Assembly: GCA_965153355.1 (NCBI GenBank)
Contig: OZ231128.1
Location: forward strand, 3,038,001-3,102,000
Direction: 5' to 3'
Source: Flaccisagitta enflata
Lineage: Eukaryota > Chaetognatha > Sagittoidea > Aphragmophora
Length of the DNA stretch: 64,000 bases
This document shows positions 12,629-23,692 of the stretch, piece by piece. The notes beneath the pieces are model-generated. The model ran no database searches and was not told the origin of the DNA. It worked only from the letters and a program-made list of their open reading frames with translations. Numbering within the stretch: the first letter of the stretch is position 1; the number at the start of each line of letters is the position of its first letter. A program made the position numbers and the translations under genes.

Positions 12629-12960
12629 ACCAGCATAGCGGGGTGTAGAGTCGCGTAGCACGCGACTAAAAAAAGAACAAACGTTAGGGATCCGGGGCAC
12701 GCCAGCCAATTAGTGCTAGTAGCTGTATAAACCAACGCGTACGGAACAAGTTTTATCTTTAAAGACGATAGTTTGTAGCGTTTGCAACTAATGAGCGTTT
12801 GCGAGTAACATCTCTGGATGGACCTCCAGAGGATCAAATCTAATTTGAAAAAGCCAAGACAACTTTTTTGATTTACTTATCGACTCTTTAACGACGCAAC
12901 GAGCATCAACATCAACACGAACAACAAATGTTTTAATCGATCTCAAACGAAATTATTTTC

Positions 12961-13169
12961 TTTTTAAACGCGTGCACGCGACTCTACAACCCGCTTTGTC
13001 CGTCGGTCGGTTGGTCGGTTGGTCGGTTGGTCGGTCGGTTGGTCACACTTTACTTTCTTTTATGATTTTATTACTTGACCTCCCTGCTCCTGCCCAAATG
13101 GTCTGGTGACCTCAAATATGGCCCCTGCCCACCCGCACGCGACTTCGGTAGCTGTGTATCCGGCCTTGT
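12961..13169 (-). mobile_element. Family A element
   Basis: The hairpin image cgcgtgcacgcgact is at the left, followed by a GGTC/GGTT tract, cctgctcctgcccaaatg, cccctgcccacccgcacgcg and, at the right end, ggccttgtt. Full-length copy in - orientation. Confidence 0.88.
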
Positions 13170-13174
13170 TTTTT

Positions 13175-13312
13175 TTTACTTTTCTTGTTTCTTCTCTCTT
13201 TCTTCTTCTTCTCCTTCTCCTTCTTTTTCTTGTTCTCGTTCTTCTTCTCCTTCTTCTTGTTCTTGTTCTTCTACTTTCTCTTCTTCTTTCTGTTCTTCCT
13301 CTTCTTCTTGTT
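13175..13312. repeat. Pyrimidine-rich TTC/CTC imperfect repeat
   Basis: TTCTTCTTCTC-type tract between an A and an H element. No gene. Confidence 0.85.
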
Positions 13313-13432
13313 TTTAGATGCGTCATCGCATCTCTATAAAAGGGTCTGTCCGTCGGTCCGTCCGTCGGTCCGTCCGTCGGTCCGTTACGCCTCTTCTGAT
13401 ATCATGCAGATGACGCATCGAGTTGCCCGCCT
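13313..13432 (-). mobile_element. Family H element (GATGCGTCATC hairpin)
   Basis: On the - strand it begins near ccaaggcgggcaactcgatg with motif gatgcgtcatc. It has a short GACG/GACC tract and ends with hairpin agatgcgatgacgcatct then aaaa. Same plan as A, B, C and E but a different stem, again matched by the 5' motif. Confidence 0.7.
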
Positions 13433-13620
13433 TGGCTTTTTCTTTTTCTTTTTCTTTTTCTTTTTCTTTTTCTTTTTCTTTTTCTTTTTCTTTTTCTTTT
13501 TCTTTTTCTTCTTCTTCTTCTTCTTCTCTTTCTTCTTCTTTTTCTTCCCCTTTTCTCGTTCTTCGTCTTCTTCTTCTTCTTCATCTTTCTCATCTTCTTT
13601 TTCTTCGCTTATTCTCCCCT
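13433..13620. repeat. CTTTTT 6-mer array and TTC tract
   Basis: About 12 units of CTTTTT at 13434-13510, then TTC-type repeats. Confidence 0.93.
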
Positions 13621-13769
13621 CCCCCCTCCCTTTATTTCTTCATCTTCCTTATCAGCTCCTTTCTAGTCCCTCTTATACTCACGCTGTTTGGGTTCTCCCT
13701 CTCCTTCTCCCTCCCCTCTCCATATCCTTCACGCTCCCCTCTCCGTCTCCTTCTCCCTCTCCTCTCCCC

Positions 13770-14145
13770 TCCTCCACTCATGCTGTTTGGGTTCTCCCTC
13801 TCCCTCTCCCTCACTCCCTTTCCCACTCATGCTGTTTGGGTTCTCCCTCTCCCTCTCCCTCACTCCCTTTCCCACTCATGCTGTTTGGGTTCTCCCTCTC
13901 CCTCTCCCTCACTCCCTTTCCCACTCATGCTGTTTGGGTTCTCCCTCTCCCTCTCCCTCACTCCCTTTCCCACTCATGCTGTTTGGGTTCTCCCTCTCCC
14001 TCTCCCTCACTCCCTTTCCCACTCATCCTGTTTGGGTTCTCCCTCTCCCTCTCCCTCTACTCTCCCCTCCTCCACTCATGCTGTTTGGGTTCTCCCTCTC
14101 CCTCTCCTTCTCCCTCACTCCCTTTCCCACTCATGCTGTTTTGGT
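13770..14145 (+). repeat. 49-bp minisatellite
   Basis: About seven units, each with actcatgctgtttgggttct followed by (CCCTCT)n and cactccctttccc. Some units carry extra CTCCCCTCCTC. All frames through it are open, but the product is a repeat translation with no recognised domain. Confidence 0.93.
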
Positions 14146-14251
14146 TTAGTTCTCCCTCGCTCCTCGAGGTGCCTCGCCCTCTGATGAGCAATGAGTAACC
14201 ATGCACGTGCACAACTATGCACATTGCACGTGCGAACATCTTGAGAACTAA

Positions 14252-14492
14252 GGGCGTGTTTCTAGTGATGACCAAAAACGCGTTTGTTCCCGTGAAACGC
14301 GATAACAGTGTGAACACATATTCAAGAATTTCAATTGTCCCACGAGGGAGTGAGCGAGCCCGTGAACGGAGCGAGCGCGCGAAGCGGGGCGCTGCGGAGC
14401 GAGTGAGCGGAGTGAGCGGTGCGAGCAAACGAACATAGCGAGCGACCGAGTGGTCCTTTCAAAACACAATCGTCTTTGACTAGAAACGCCCC
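14252..14492 (-). mobile_element. Family F MITE
   Basis: Good copy with ends gggcgtgtttctagtgatga and gactagaaacgcccc, body cccacgagggagtgagcgag, then gagcg units and gaccgagtggtcc. About 240 bp, no coding capacity. Confidence 0.88.
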
Positions 14493-14822
14493 CTCAATTC
14501 TATGAACGATTTCGTACGTGTTAAAAGGAGTTTTAAAATTGTTTCTTAGTTAATGATCGTGCTGATCATCAATTACGGGGCTATAATGATGCATGCACGT
14601 CCAAGCTTAGCGCTGTCTGTCGGTTGGTTGGTTGGTCGGTTGCTCTGTCCTATTATACTTTTTTTTAGAGTTTTTTTTTGAAAAAAAAAAATGAAATTTT
14701 AAAGCCCGACAGATTTTCAAGTTCATCAGGGGGAACCCCAGCTGAAGTCGCTACATATCCGGCAAAAGTGGAGTACTCGTCACTTTAGTTGTGCACTTGT
14801 TTTTTTTCACGAATCCATAGCT

Positions 14823-14955
14823 GCAACCTTACCCCTAACCCTACCCTAACCCCACCCCAAAACCTGACATAACCTCCGACCCTACCACCAACCCTAAACC
14901 CACCCCTATCCCTAACCCAACCCCTAACCCTAACGTAAACCCCAGCCAAAACCCA
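14823..14955. repeat. Degenerate telomere-like CCCTAA block
   Basis: Many cctaacc/ccaaccctaa units with frequent errors over about 130 bp. It is an interstitial block or a telomere-like low-complexity tract, with unique DNA on both sides. Confidence 0.65.
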
Positions 14956-15031
14956 CCCGCGCGAAAGTATTGTTCAGCAGAAAAACAAAAGACCACAATT
15001 TCCCTTTCTCCTCCTTGTGGTCAACTCTGAG

Positions 15032-15282
15032 GGGGCGTTTCTAGTCAAAGACGATCGCGTTTATGAAAGGGCCACTCGGTCGCTCGCTACGTTCATTCGC
15101 TCGCACCACTCACTTGCTCCGCAGCACTTCGCTTCGCCACGCTCGCTCGCCCCTTTCACGGGCTCGCTCACTCACTTCGCTCACTCCCTCGTGGGACAGT
15201 TGAAATTCTTGAATATGCGTTCACGCTGTTATCGCGTTTCACGGGAACAAACGCGTTTTTGGCACTCACTAGAAACACGCCC
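15032..15282 (+). mobile_element. Family F MITE
   Basis: Ends ggggcgtttctagtcaaaga and tcactagaaacacgccc. The body reads gggccactcggtcgctcgct, then gctcac units, then cgtgggacagttgaaattct. No clear target duplication at this copy. Confidence 0.88.
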
Positions 15283-15536
15283 AAAAACGCTAACTGGGCA
15301 AAGAGGGACCAAAACATGAAGTCATCTGTGGGTCAATTGAGCCACGAACTCGTCTGAGACTTTTGGGTAAAGAATTTCGAGATCGTTTTTCTGCAGATGA
15401 AACTTCGCTATCTTGATGTTCGATTTGCAATCTTGATGTTTGCAGTCTTGATGTTCGATTTGCGAGCGCCAGTTGGACCAAATTTGCGCGATAAAATTTA
15501 AAGGGATAAATCGAAAATGTGACCCAACAGTACATA

Positions 15537-15657
<121 letters not shown>

Positions 15658-15722
15658 CGAGATGTCGTAGTCATGATGAGTGGAGATCGAGGCGATAAGT
15701 GAGAAGATGTTCCTCGTGCATT

Positions 15723-15919
15723 TTCTTTCGCGTACTACGCGACTCTACACCCCGCTTTGCCCGTCCATCCGTCGGTCGGTCGGTTGTTTACGTTTTTCTT
15801 TTTGTTTTCTTTTTTTGCGGTCTTTAGTCTTACTGCTTCTGTCCAAATGCTGTGATGACCTCAATTACAGCCCCCACTCAGCCCCACGCAACTGGGGCAG
15901 CCGTGTATCCGGCTTTGTT
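15723..15919 (-). mobile_element. Family A element
   Basis: Hairpin image cgcgtactacgcgact, TCGG tract, tgcttctgtccaaatgctg, and ggataca then caaag (-) at the right end. Full but diverged copy. Confidence 0.8.
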
Positions 15920-16050
15920 GATTAGATAGTTTATAGTTAATGAATGTTGGTGTGATTTTTCTCATGGACCATTATTTCATCGCTTTTCTTGAACTCAAAG
16001 CTGTCTCATTAAGCAAGATCAGTGAATTCGGAAATAACTTTATAGAACTA

Positions 16051-16575
16051 ACAATAGCACAAGAAAAAACGGAACAACTTGTTTTGCTTATTTTTGCTGA
16101 ACTGAGAGATTAAACCATAGAAAATTCATGACGGTTTGAAAGCTCTGCAAAAGAACTTTCAAACGCCACGTTGCTGGTCATTCTAGCGTTATTCGTTTAG
16201 AAATGACATTGGAATGAGTAAAAACATTGCCCCATTCAATTTTGTGTTTGTTTGAATAAAAAGGTTTTGTAAAAAGACGTAGTTAACTTAAACAAGCTCT
16301 AACTTTTAAACCGTTTGAGATACATTTTTTTTGTCCTTTTCCATGGATTAACAAAAAGATGCAGCTTCTTTAACTTCAACTTTTACAACTGTGACCACCT
16401 GCTCTTTATGTTTACGCCATTTCTAAACGAATAAAGCTAGGACGACCAGCAAGGTCGCATTTGAAAGATCTTTCGCAGAGCTTCAGAACGGTCATGGATT
16501 TTGCTATGTTTTTCTCATTGGACGATTACAAAACACTGACAAACATTTTGTTCCGTTTTTTTTTTGTGCTACTGT
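16051..16575. mobile_element. Foldback TA-flanked MITE (family N)
   Basis: TA dinucleotides at 16049-16050 and 16576-16577 bracket inverted ends acaatagcacaag and gtgctactgt, with a further inner match ggaacaa/ttgttcc. Much of the body is a hairpin: tttcaaacgccacgttgctg and ttcgtttagaaatg reappear inverted as catttctaaacgaa and gaccagcaaggtcgc. A relative is nested at 52572-53157. No transposase frame. Confidence 0.75.
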
Positions 16576-16796
16576 TATTGCAACTTCGTCATTTATTGAT
16601 GAAGCCTTGCATATGAGATGTAGCTACAAAGTTCTTTTAAACTTGATTCTTAAAAAGAATAAAGTGTGTAATGCTGAGATACGACTGAAGATTTTTGCTA
16701 ATCTCCGAGAAAAACGCAGTATCACCGACTTACAGACGAACCATGGACGGACTGAGTCAAAAAGAGTTGGCTACTCCACAATTTCCCAACTAAAAA

Positions 16797-17555
16797 CCAA
16801 AGCATGATACACGGCTACCCCAGTCGCATGCGGGTGGGCAAGACTCAGGAGCAGTGCTGGAGATGGTCACCAGAGAATTTGGGCAGGAGCAGTAGGCTCA
16901 AAAAGCTCAGAAACGCCGAAAAAGTAATAGTCGCAAAAGCGTTAGGATGGTCAGCGGTACCCGTGCCCTGCCTAAGTAGGTTGTGGTTTAAGTTGAGGGG
17001 GGAGCAGGGCAGCGGCCCCAAAGGGGTCGATGACCTATGCTTTCACACATATGGGGGATTTTCTCCTCCTCCTCCTCCGTTCCTCCCCCTCAAATTCCAG
17101 TCTTGAGGCCCAAATTCAAGTCTTGAGGTCCAAATCCCAGTCTCGAGGCCCAAATCCCAGCCTCAAGGCCGACATCCTAGCCTCAAGGCCTAAATCCTAA
17201 CCTGGAGGCTGAGATGTGGGCCTCATCGCGGGGATCTGGGCCTCTTGGCTGAGATTTTGACCTTGAGGCTGAGATTTGGGCTTCAAGACTGAAATCTGGG
17301 CCTTAAGGCCTTGAGGCTAGGATTTGGGCCTTGAGGCTGGGATTTGGGCCTCAAGACTGGGATTTGGGCCTCGAGACTGGAATTTGGGCCTCGAGACTGG
17401 GATTTGAGGGGGGGGATGTAGGAGGAGGAGGAGATATGTGTGAAAGCATAGGTCATCGACCCCTTCGGGGCCGCTGCCCAAAAAGGGGACCAACCAACCG
17501 ACGGACGGACGGACGGTCATAGCGGGGTGTAGAGTCGCGTAGCACGCGACTAATA
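16797..17555 (+). mobile_element. Composite A/D element
   Basis: Second good copy of the composite at 11421: A-type 5' end, ggtcagcggtacccgtgccc, arms agcggccccaaaggggtcga / tcgaccccttcggggccgct, minisatellite of GGGCCTCAAGGC type between them, short GACG tract and hairpin agtcgcgtagcacgcgact. Its left end abuts gcaactaaaaac-like sequence, which may be the tail of an older element. Confidence 0.82.
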
Positions 17556-17836
17556 ACTAATACCGAACAGAGTTGGCATTTCAAACTTATCCAAAGGTGA
17601 AAGAAATGATAATAGCCTTGACCATATATCATGATTATCTGCTATTTGGCCATTAGGCTATCATGCTATTAGGTTAATAGGCTTTGACAACCATTCATGG
17701 CTTAAAGACTGAGAAATTTTTGTGTTGAAGCTCTTGTGCACGATCGAAAAGAAATTGAGTTGAGAGGACAAAACCTGCACCGAATATTGATGAACAAGGC
17801 CATGTTATGGCCAATATGCGTGCATCGTTGAATAAG

Positions 17837-18084
17837 GGGGCGTTTCTAGTCAAAGATGATCGCGTTTTGAAAGGGCCACTCGGTCGCTCGCTATTTTCGT
17901 TCGCTCGCACCGCTCACTCCGCTCACTCGCTACACTCGCTACGCTCACTGGCTCCGTTCACGGGCTCGCTCACTCACTTTGCTCACTCCCTCGTAGGACA
18001 GTTGAAATTCTTGAATATGTGTTTAGACTGTTATGGCGTTTCACGGGAACAAACGCGTTTTTGGCGCTCACTAGAAACACGCCC
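17837..18084 (+). mobile_element. Family F MITE with 4-bp target duplication
   Basis: The element runs from ggggcgtttctagtcaaaga to cactagaaacacgccc and is bracketed by TAAG at 17833-17836 and 18085-18088. This copy best shows the duplication length. Confidence 0.9.
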
Positions 18085-18130
18085 TAAGTATAAATGAACA
18101 ACTGAGCTGAATGAATACAAGAAGGTTCAT

Positions 18131-18346
18131 GAGAGCGTGTTTCTACTGACGACAACAAACGCGATCGTTTCCGTCAAACGCGTTTACAGCGTGAACTGAA
18201 AATCATGAATTTCAATCGTCCTACGAGGAAGTGAGCAAAATGAATGAGCAAGCTTGTAAATGAAGTGAGCGGTGTGAGGGAAAGAACATAGCGTGCGACC
18301 GAGTGGCCCGTTGAGAACACAATAATCTGTGACTACAAACGAGCCC
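18131..18346 (-). mobile_element. Family F MITE, diverged
   Basis: Ends gagcgtgtttctactgac and gactacaaacgagccc. ATGA lies just outside each end (about 18129 and 18348). Only 46 bp separates it from the F copy at 17837, in opposite orientation. Confidence 0.8.
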
Positions 18347-18359
18347 TATGAAGAAGGAA

Positions 18360-18456
18360 GAACATCATGCTCAGCCAATTTTGGCCGTGACCGACCAACC
18401 AACGGACGGACGGACGGCTATGATCTCTTATAGATGCGTGAGGACGCACATGAAAA
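18360..18456 (+). mobile_element. Family H-like 3' end
   Basis: GACC/AACC/GACG tract, tctcttatagatgcgtgagg, gacgcacatgaaaa. The hairpin arms atgcgt/acgcac resemble the H family. The 5' end is not identified. Confidence 0.5.
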
Positions 18457-18803
18457 CTGGGACAAGTGGGCCATGGTCAACAGACGCGAGACACCCGGTT
18501 TTTTTGGAGTAAATGACTGACGGACCGACAGACAAATGGACAAACAAGAACTCATGAAGATACACGTTGGCGCGCTGAATTTATTGCTGATAGGCAGAAA
18601 TCGATTCTCCAAGCAGCAAATATGCAAAACCGGAAAAGGAATGATGAATATTTTGGTGGCGTTGACGTTGACACGTTTGTTTCGCCATCAATTTATGCAC
18701 GTTGACGCACCTCTAAGAGCAGCTCTTTGCATCCATCAGTCTGTCCGTCCTTCTCTCCGCCAGTACTCCCATCAAGCTTCCCCTCTCTCCACTGCCTGCC
18801 CTG

Positions 18804-18935
<132 letters not shown>

Positions 18936-19091
18936 CTCTCACTCGCTCTCACTTACCCCTTACTTTTTTTTTAACTGCTGTAAACCTTTCATCCGTGCTT
19001 ATCCTTTTTGGGTTGACTTATTTGACTCTCTTTCTCTTTCTCTTTGTGGAGTCCGGATTTCTGTGCGTTAAAAAGCCTTTTTTGTTTTTGC

Positions 19092-19138
<47 letters not shown>

Positions 19139-19394
19139 AGAGAGTAGGAGAGACAGAGAGAGAAGCAGAGACAGAGACAGAGACAGAAAATTAGCGAGTT
19201 AGAGAGAACGAGAGAGTGAGTTCCCGTGTGCAGTCAATGGTTTCCATCCAGCGTCCAAATGAGAGTTGTGCCGCCTTCGCCTTCGCCTTCGCTCTCTGCC
19301 ATTCTTAGCCACTCTGAGCCATTCTGAGCTATTCTGAGCTATTCTCTGGTTTTAGCGATGGTATCGCCGTTTTTCGCCGCCTCTGCCTCTTTAT

Positions 19395-20112
19395 TTGCTA
19401 TCGTCACCACCGCCATTAGCACCGTCACAGTCACCTCAACCGCGACCGCCACCGTCACCGCCACCGCCACCACCACCTCAACTGCCACCGCCACCGCCAC
19501 CGCCACCGCAACCATCACCGCCACCTCAAACGCCACCGCCGTCGCCACCGCCACCTCAATCGTCACCGCCACTGCCACCGCCTCCACCACCGCCACCTCA
19601 ACCGCCATCGTCACCGTAACCGTAACCGCAACCGTCACCACCACCGCCACCACCACCTCAACCGTCACCCCTGACGCCACCGCCACCACAACTGCAACTG
19701 CCACTTCAACTGCGACCGCCACCGCCACCGCCACCACCACCTCAACTGCCACCGCCACCGCCACTGCAACCATCACCGCCACCTCAACCGCCACCGCCGT
19801 CGCCACCGCCATCTCAATCGTCACCGCCACTGCCACCGCCTCCACCACCGCCACCTCAACCGCCATCCCGTAACCGTAACCGCAACCGTCACCACCACCG
19901 CCACCACCACCTCAACCGTCATCCCTTCGCCACCGCCACAACAACTGCAACTGCCACTTCAACCGCCACCGCCACCGTCACCTCAACTGTCACCGCCACC
20001 ATCACCTCAACCGCCATCGCCACCGCCACCGCCACCACCACCTCAGCTGCCACCGCCACCGCCGCCGCCATTGCTACCATCACCGCCACCTCAACCGTCA
20101 CCGCCACCGCCG
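19395..20112. repeat. CACCGC/CACCTCAAC complex array
   Basis: A 700-bp array of trinucleotide-phase units (ACC, GCC, ACT) with higher-order structure. A block containing cgtaaccgtaaccgcaaccg, or a close variant, then caccaccacctcaaccgtc occurs near 19615 and again near 19870, and a second shared segment with gccactgccaccgcctccac occurs near 19570 and 19830. Thr-Ala, Pro-Pro and Ala-Val frames are open because of the repeat phase. I do not call a gene. Confidence 0.9.
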
Positions 20113-20212
20113 CGCCAGAGCCAGAGCGGGAGGAGGCGGCATCGAAGGACTCCCGTTGCAGGCACGGTCACGACTCGCAAACCCACGACAAATGTCGATT
20201 TGTGTGCAAAAA

Positions 20213-20431
20213 AAGGGACGCGGGGTCACAATATCGTTGCGGACGGGTGAGCAGGGGCGTCCAACCCCCATTAACACCCCAACCCAACCCCCTCAAACAT
20301 ACACAAAAAGTATCTAAAACACTCATTTTCCCACTTTTTTTACCCGTTCTTACGGATGGACCAATGGACCGATGGACGGACCGACTGATGGACAAAGCCT
20401 CTTATAGAGTTGCGTGTCCGCAACTGAAAAA
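20213..20431 (+). mobile_element. Family C element
   Basis: Starts gacgcggggtcacaatatcg, motif ttgcggacggg. The body has a CCCCAACCC stretch and gtatctaaaacactc, then a GACC/GATG tract and caaagcctcttatagagttg. It ends with hairpin agttgcgtgtccgcaact then gaaaaa. The motif ttgcggac pairs with gtccgcaa of the hairpin. Confidence 0.87.
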
Positions 20432-20498
20432 GGAATTTTTAAGTTTGAGAGATATCAGGGGTAAAGGATTGTGGTGAGGGGGTCTAGAATTGTGGGAA

Positions 20499-20544
<46 letters not shown>

Positions 20545-20934
20545 CACTGATGATGCGCAATGCGTGCAAATAGCACAGGGATGCAACAAACCGATCAACC
20601 GATCTACCAATGGAAAGAGACACCGAGATAATGCAATACAACTTGCAGACAAACGGGGCAGGTAAATAAAAGAAAAAACAAACAAACTGTAGACCTGAAA
20701 AAGTAACTTCAGTCGCCGATTTTTTTTCGACAATTGTCGTTCTCAACAGGGATGTGGGGGGGGGGGGTTGGGGAGTGCAAATGATACTGCACTAGGCAGA
20801 TATAAAAAACAGAAACGAGAAAGAGAGAGAGAGAGACAGGGAGGGAAAGAGAGAACGAGGGAGAACGAATCTCAGGTTTTTCCCAATCTTCGTTCATATT
20901 CTCTCTGGGTCTCTGACGTCACGCGATACATGCA

Positions 20935-21090
20935 TTTTTTTGGTCGCGTGCTACGCGACTCTACACCCCGCTTTGTCGTCCGTCCGTCGTCGTCCGTCCG
21001 TCCGTTGGTCACACTTTGCTTTTTTTGGGTTTTTGCGATATTTGACCTCACTGCTCCTGCCCAAATGATCAAGTGACCTCAAAAACAGCA
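20935..21090 (-). mobile_element. Family A element, truncated
   Basis: Hairpin image gtcgcgtgctacgcgact at left, CGTC tract, ctgctcctgcccaaatgatc. It stops after cctcaaaaacagc and lacks the CAAGGCC terminus. Confidence 0.8.
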
Positions 21091-21189
21091 TTGTATTGTT
21101 ATTCATCAAATTCGCAGACGATATGTACAATTGGCATGCATAAACTGGCTTTAAACCTTCTGACAATGTCAGAAGGGGGTTGCAGACAT

Positions 21190-21449
21190 GGTCGCAAACG
21201 ATCACAGACGATCGCGTTTTGAACGGGCCACTCGGTCACTCGCTACATTCGTTCGCTCGCACCGCTCACTCCGCATACTTGCTCCGAAGTGCTCGGCTTT
21301 GCTATGATCGCTTCGCTGACTTGCTCCAATCACGGGCTCGCTCACTCACTTCACTCACTCCCTCATAAGCAGTTGAAATTCATGTGTGTTCATGCCATAC
21401 GGGTTCCACAGAAACAATAGCGTTTTTCATCTTCACTAGAAACACGCCC
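21190..21449 (+). mobile_element. Family F MITE, left end diverged
   Basis: The body and right end (cttcactagaaacacgccc) are good. The left inverted repeat is unrecognisable, with cgatcacagacgatcgcg the first clear family sequence. Confidence 0.75.
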
Positions 21450-22015
21450 TTAGGCTAGAGATTCCAGTTTGGTCCCAGTTGGAAAATCTTCAAACTGGGC
21501 TCCATAACTTCTTGGAGCAGCACTGCTCTAAAGTTGTTGCAATTTCCACCAGTTGTCACGTTTGTTTGGGCGAAGATAGCAGAACTTCGTCGAAGGCAAA
21601 GTTTATAAAACGAACTAATTGGCATATGTATTTTGATTTGGAAATTGACATTTATCATGCCATACGATTCGCATCTCTTAAATGATGAGATACAGTTGAG
21701 CTTCACTAGAACGTAGAGCGCATTTCAAAGGAATGAACAAAATCAGACCTTAAAGTGAAGCTACTTTATTGCCAATATAGAAATAACAACAGAATCCCTC
21801 ATGGGGCAGAAGATTGTATGCCTTATAGATGGGCATGCCTTTTTAGCGGGTGCGCTCTAGCGAGGCTCCACTGTGTGTATGCTGTTAAATTTGGCGTGTT
21901 CATCGGTCCTCAGGCGCAATCCTCTAAAAAGTCGACATCGTGAACGTCAACTAAAATAAATGAGATGCAGAAGCACAAACTTTTCTTTTGGCACTTCATT
22001 GCCAGCTCTCCAAGT
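21450..22015. other. No gene seen; holds a repeat shared with 28640
   Basis: Sequence around 21825-21880 (gggcatgcctttttagcggg, tgcgctctagcg) matches 28640-28680 (gggcatgcccttaaagcggg, tgccctctagcg), so a further dispersed element is present. Its ends are not defined. No exon seen. Confidence 0.5.
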
Positions 22016-22019
22016 TACA

Positions 22020-22074
22020 AGTAAGACCGGCAATTTCTATCTCAAGGACAATTGCAATCGTGTGCGCCTGTATT

Positions 22075-22155
<81 letters not shown>

Positions 22156-22284
22156 GTATCTATCTGTTTGACTGTCTGTTTCACTATTCTCTGTCTCTCC
22201 CTCGTAAAAACATCGGCAATTTCTATCTAAAGGACAATTGCAATCGTGTCTGCCTGTATTTCTATCTATCTATCTATCTATCTT

Positions 22285-22343
<59 letters not shown>

Positions 22344-22451
22344 GTTTGACTGTCAGTTTCACTATTCTCTGTCTCTCCCTGGTAAAAACATCGGCAATTT
22401 CTATCTCAAGGACAATTGCAATCGTCTCTGCCTATCTATCTTCTATCTATG

Positions 22452-22547
<96 letters not shown>

Positions 22548-22610
22548 ATTATCTATCTGTTTGAGTGTCTGTTTCATTCTTCTCTGTCTCTCCCTGGTAA
22601 AAACATCTGA
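22020..22610 (+). repeat. Three tandem copies of a 180-bp block with CTAT arrays
   Basis: Each block reads cggcaatttctatct, aaggacaattgcaatcg, (CTAT)n, then ctgtttgactgtctgtttca and gtctctccct. CTAT tract length differs between copies (about 75, 75 and 115 bp). The Tyr-Leu-Ser-Ile frames are artefacts. Confidence 0.95.
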
Positions 22611-22879
22611 AAATACCCCTCGGTGTGTTCGTCAAAATCTGCCAGATTTGAAATGTATGAGACATTTAGAAATGAAATTGTCGGTCCCAGTTTTTCCATT
22701 GTCGATATCAGCGTGGGTTTTTTTCCTTTTCTGTATTTTTACGATCACCAAAGCGCGACTAATGGAATTTCCAGACTTTTTTTTTTGGGGGGGGGGGAAG
22801 AGGGGCTCCGGAGGGGCGGATGACCTTTGACTCCAAACAAGGCGACTTTTTCACTGAATTTTGCCCCCCCCTCTTAATC

Positions 22880-23692
22880 AGGCCTGTATATAGTTGAGTA
22901 TTCCCCCCCCCCCGGTGGGGAGGGGAATAAAATCAAAAGGTTTGGAGCAGGCAACCATTCCCAATCACGAAATTTTGTAGAGTTAAAATCATTTCCACTG
23001 AGTCCCGACGTCTGTGGTAACTTCAGTGGAATGAAATGGCTGTCTTTTTCTGATTCGAGCTTAGTGGAATTGGAAATAAGCGATATAATCATTGTAGCCA
23101 AAATAATCATGTCTTAATTTACTTTAAATAATCTTAATGTTTTTACTAAACAAAGAGAATATTGATATCAAAAGCAAAATATCTTTTTTTTAAATGTTAC
23201 AGTTCTTTGTATTAGAAAATTTATGTGGGGAATATTTTTTTTCATGTAATGACATAAAGACATAAATTCATGTGTCAGAAAAAAAATTTTTGTCATGAAA
23301 AAAAAGAAAGAAATTAAAAGATATTTTATAAAGATAACAATTTTTGATAGAAAGAAAAACCTATCTTTATTTGATTGAGAGAAATAAAAAAAAATTATAA
23401 AAGCACTGAAATTTATTAAAGAAAGACTGGTTAACACATTTTTAATTAAATTTGAAAAAAGGTCGAAGTCGATCCATTGAACCATGATTCAATTCCACTG
23501 GCTTGTCGTGCTTCAGTGGAATGAGGCCTTACTGGCCTCATTTCCAGCTCAGAGTTCGCGATTCAGTGACTAGCTCCAAATGGTAGTATCTGATTACTAC
23601 AACACATTTTAACACTATTTAAATCTATGACATACTGTTTTATTGCTTTGTGGGGAAGAAAATCAAAAGCCGCTCAACTTTATACACCCCTG
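22880..23692. mobile_element. Family J MITE
   Basis: Ends ggcctgtatatagttgagta and cgctcaactttatacacccc are inverted repeats, and the inner aaaatcaaaag also recurs. The AT-rich interior has repeated cattccactgaa-type motifs and no transposase. A shorter relative is at 53449-53727. Confidence 0.65.

Larger units (their letters stand above)
11421..12674 (+). mobile_element. Composite element: family A ends with a D-like hairpin core
   Basis: The outer parts are family A: caaggccggatacacggc and cgcgtgcgggtgggcagg at 5', a hairpin agtcgcgtagcacgcgact at 3'. Between them sits ggtcagcggtacccgttgcc and a pair of inverted arms, gcagcggccccaaaggggcc at 11630 and its complement near 12240, enclosing minisatellite DNA. 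Next to the hairpin is a long GACT then GACC tract. The same junctions recur at 16797-17555 and at the window's left edge, so the composite is itself a family. Confidence 0.85.

Noticed and set aside
11746-12837. 363-codon frame with a Val-Gly-Arg-Ser run on the - strand
   Set aside because: Translation of the GACC tract and minisatellite of the composite element, with no protein family features.
13185-14198. Frames of 337 and 253 codons rich in Phe, Ser, Pro and Leu
   Set aside because: They run through CTTTTT, TTC and the 49-bp minisatellite. The repeat phases, not selection, keep them open.
14252-14492. Family F as an antisense-coded protein (frames with Arg-Ser-Leu repeats)
   Set aside because: Frames differ between copies and are interrupted in most. 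The terminal inverted repeats and target duplications explain the sequence.
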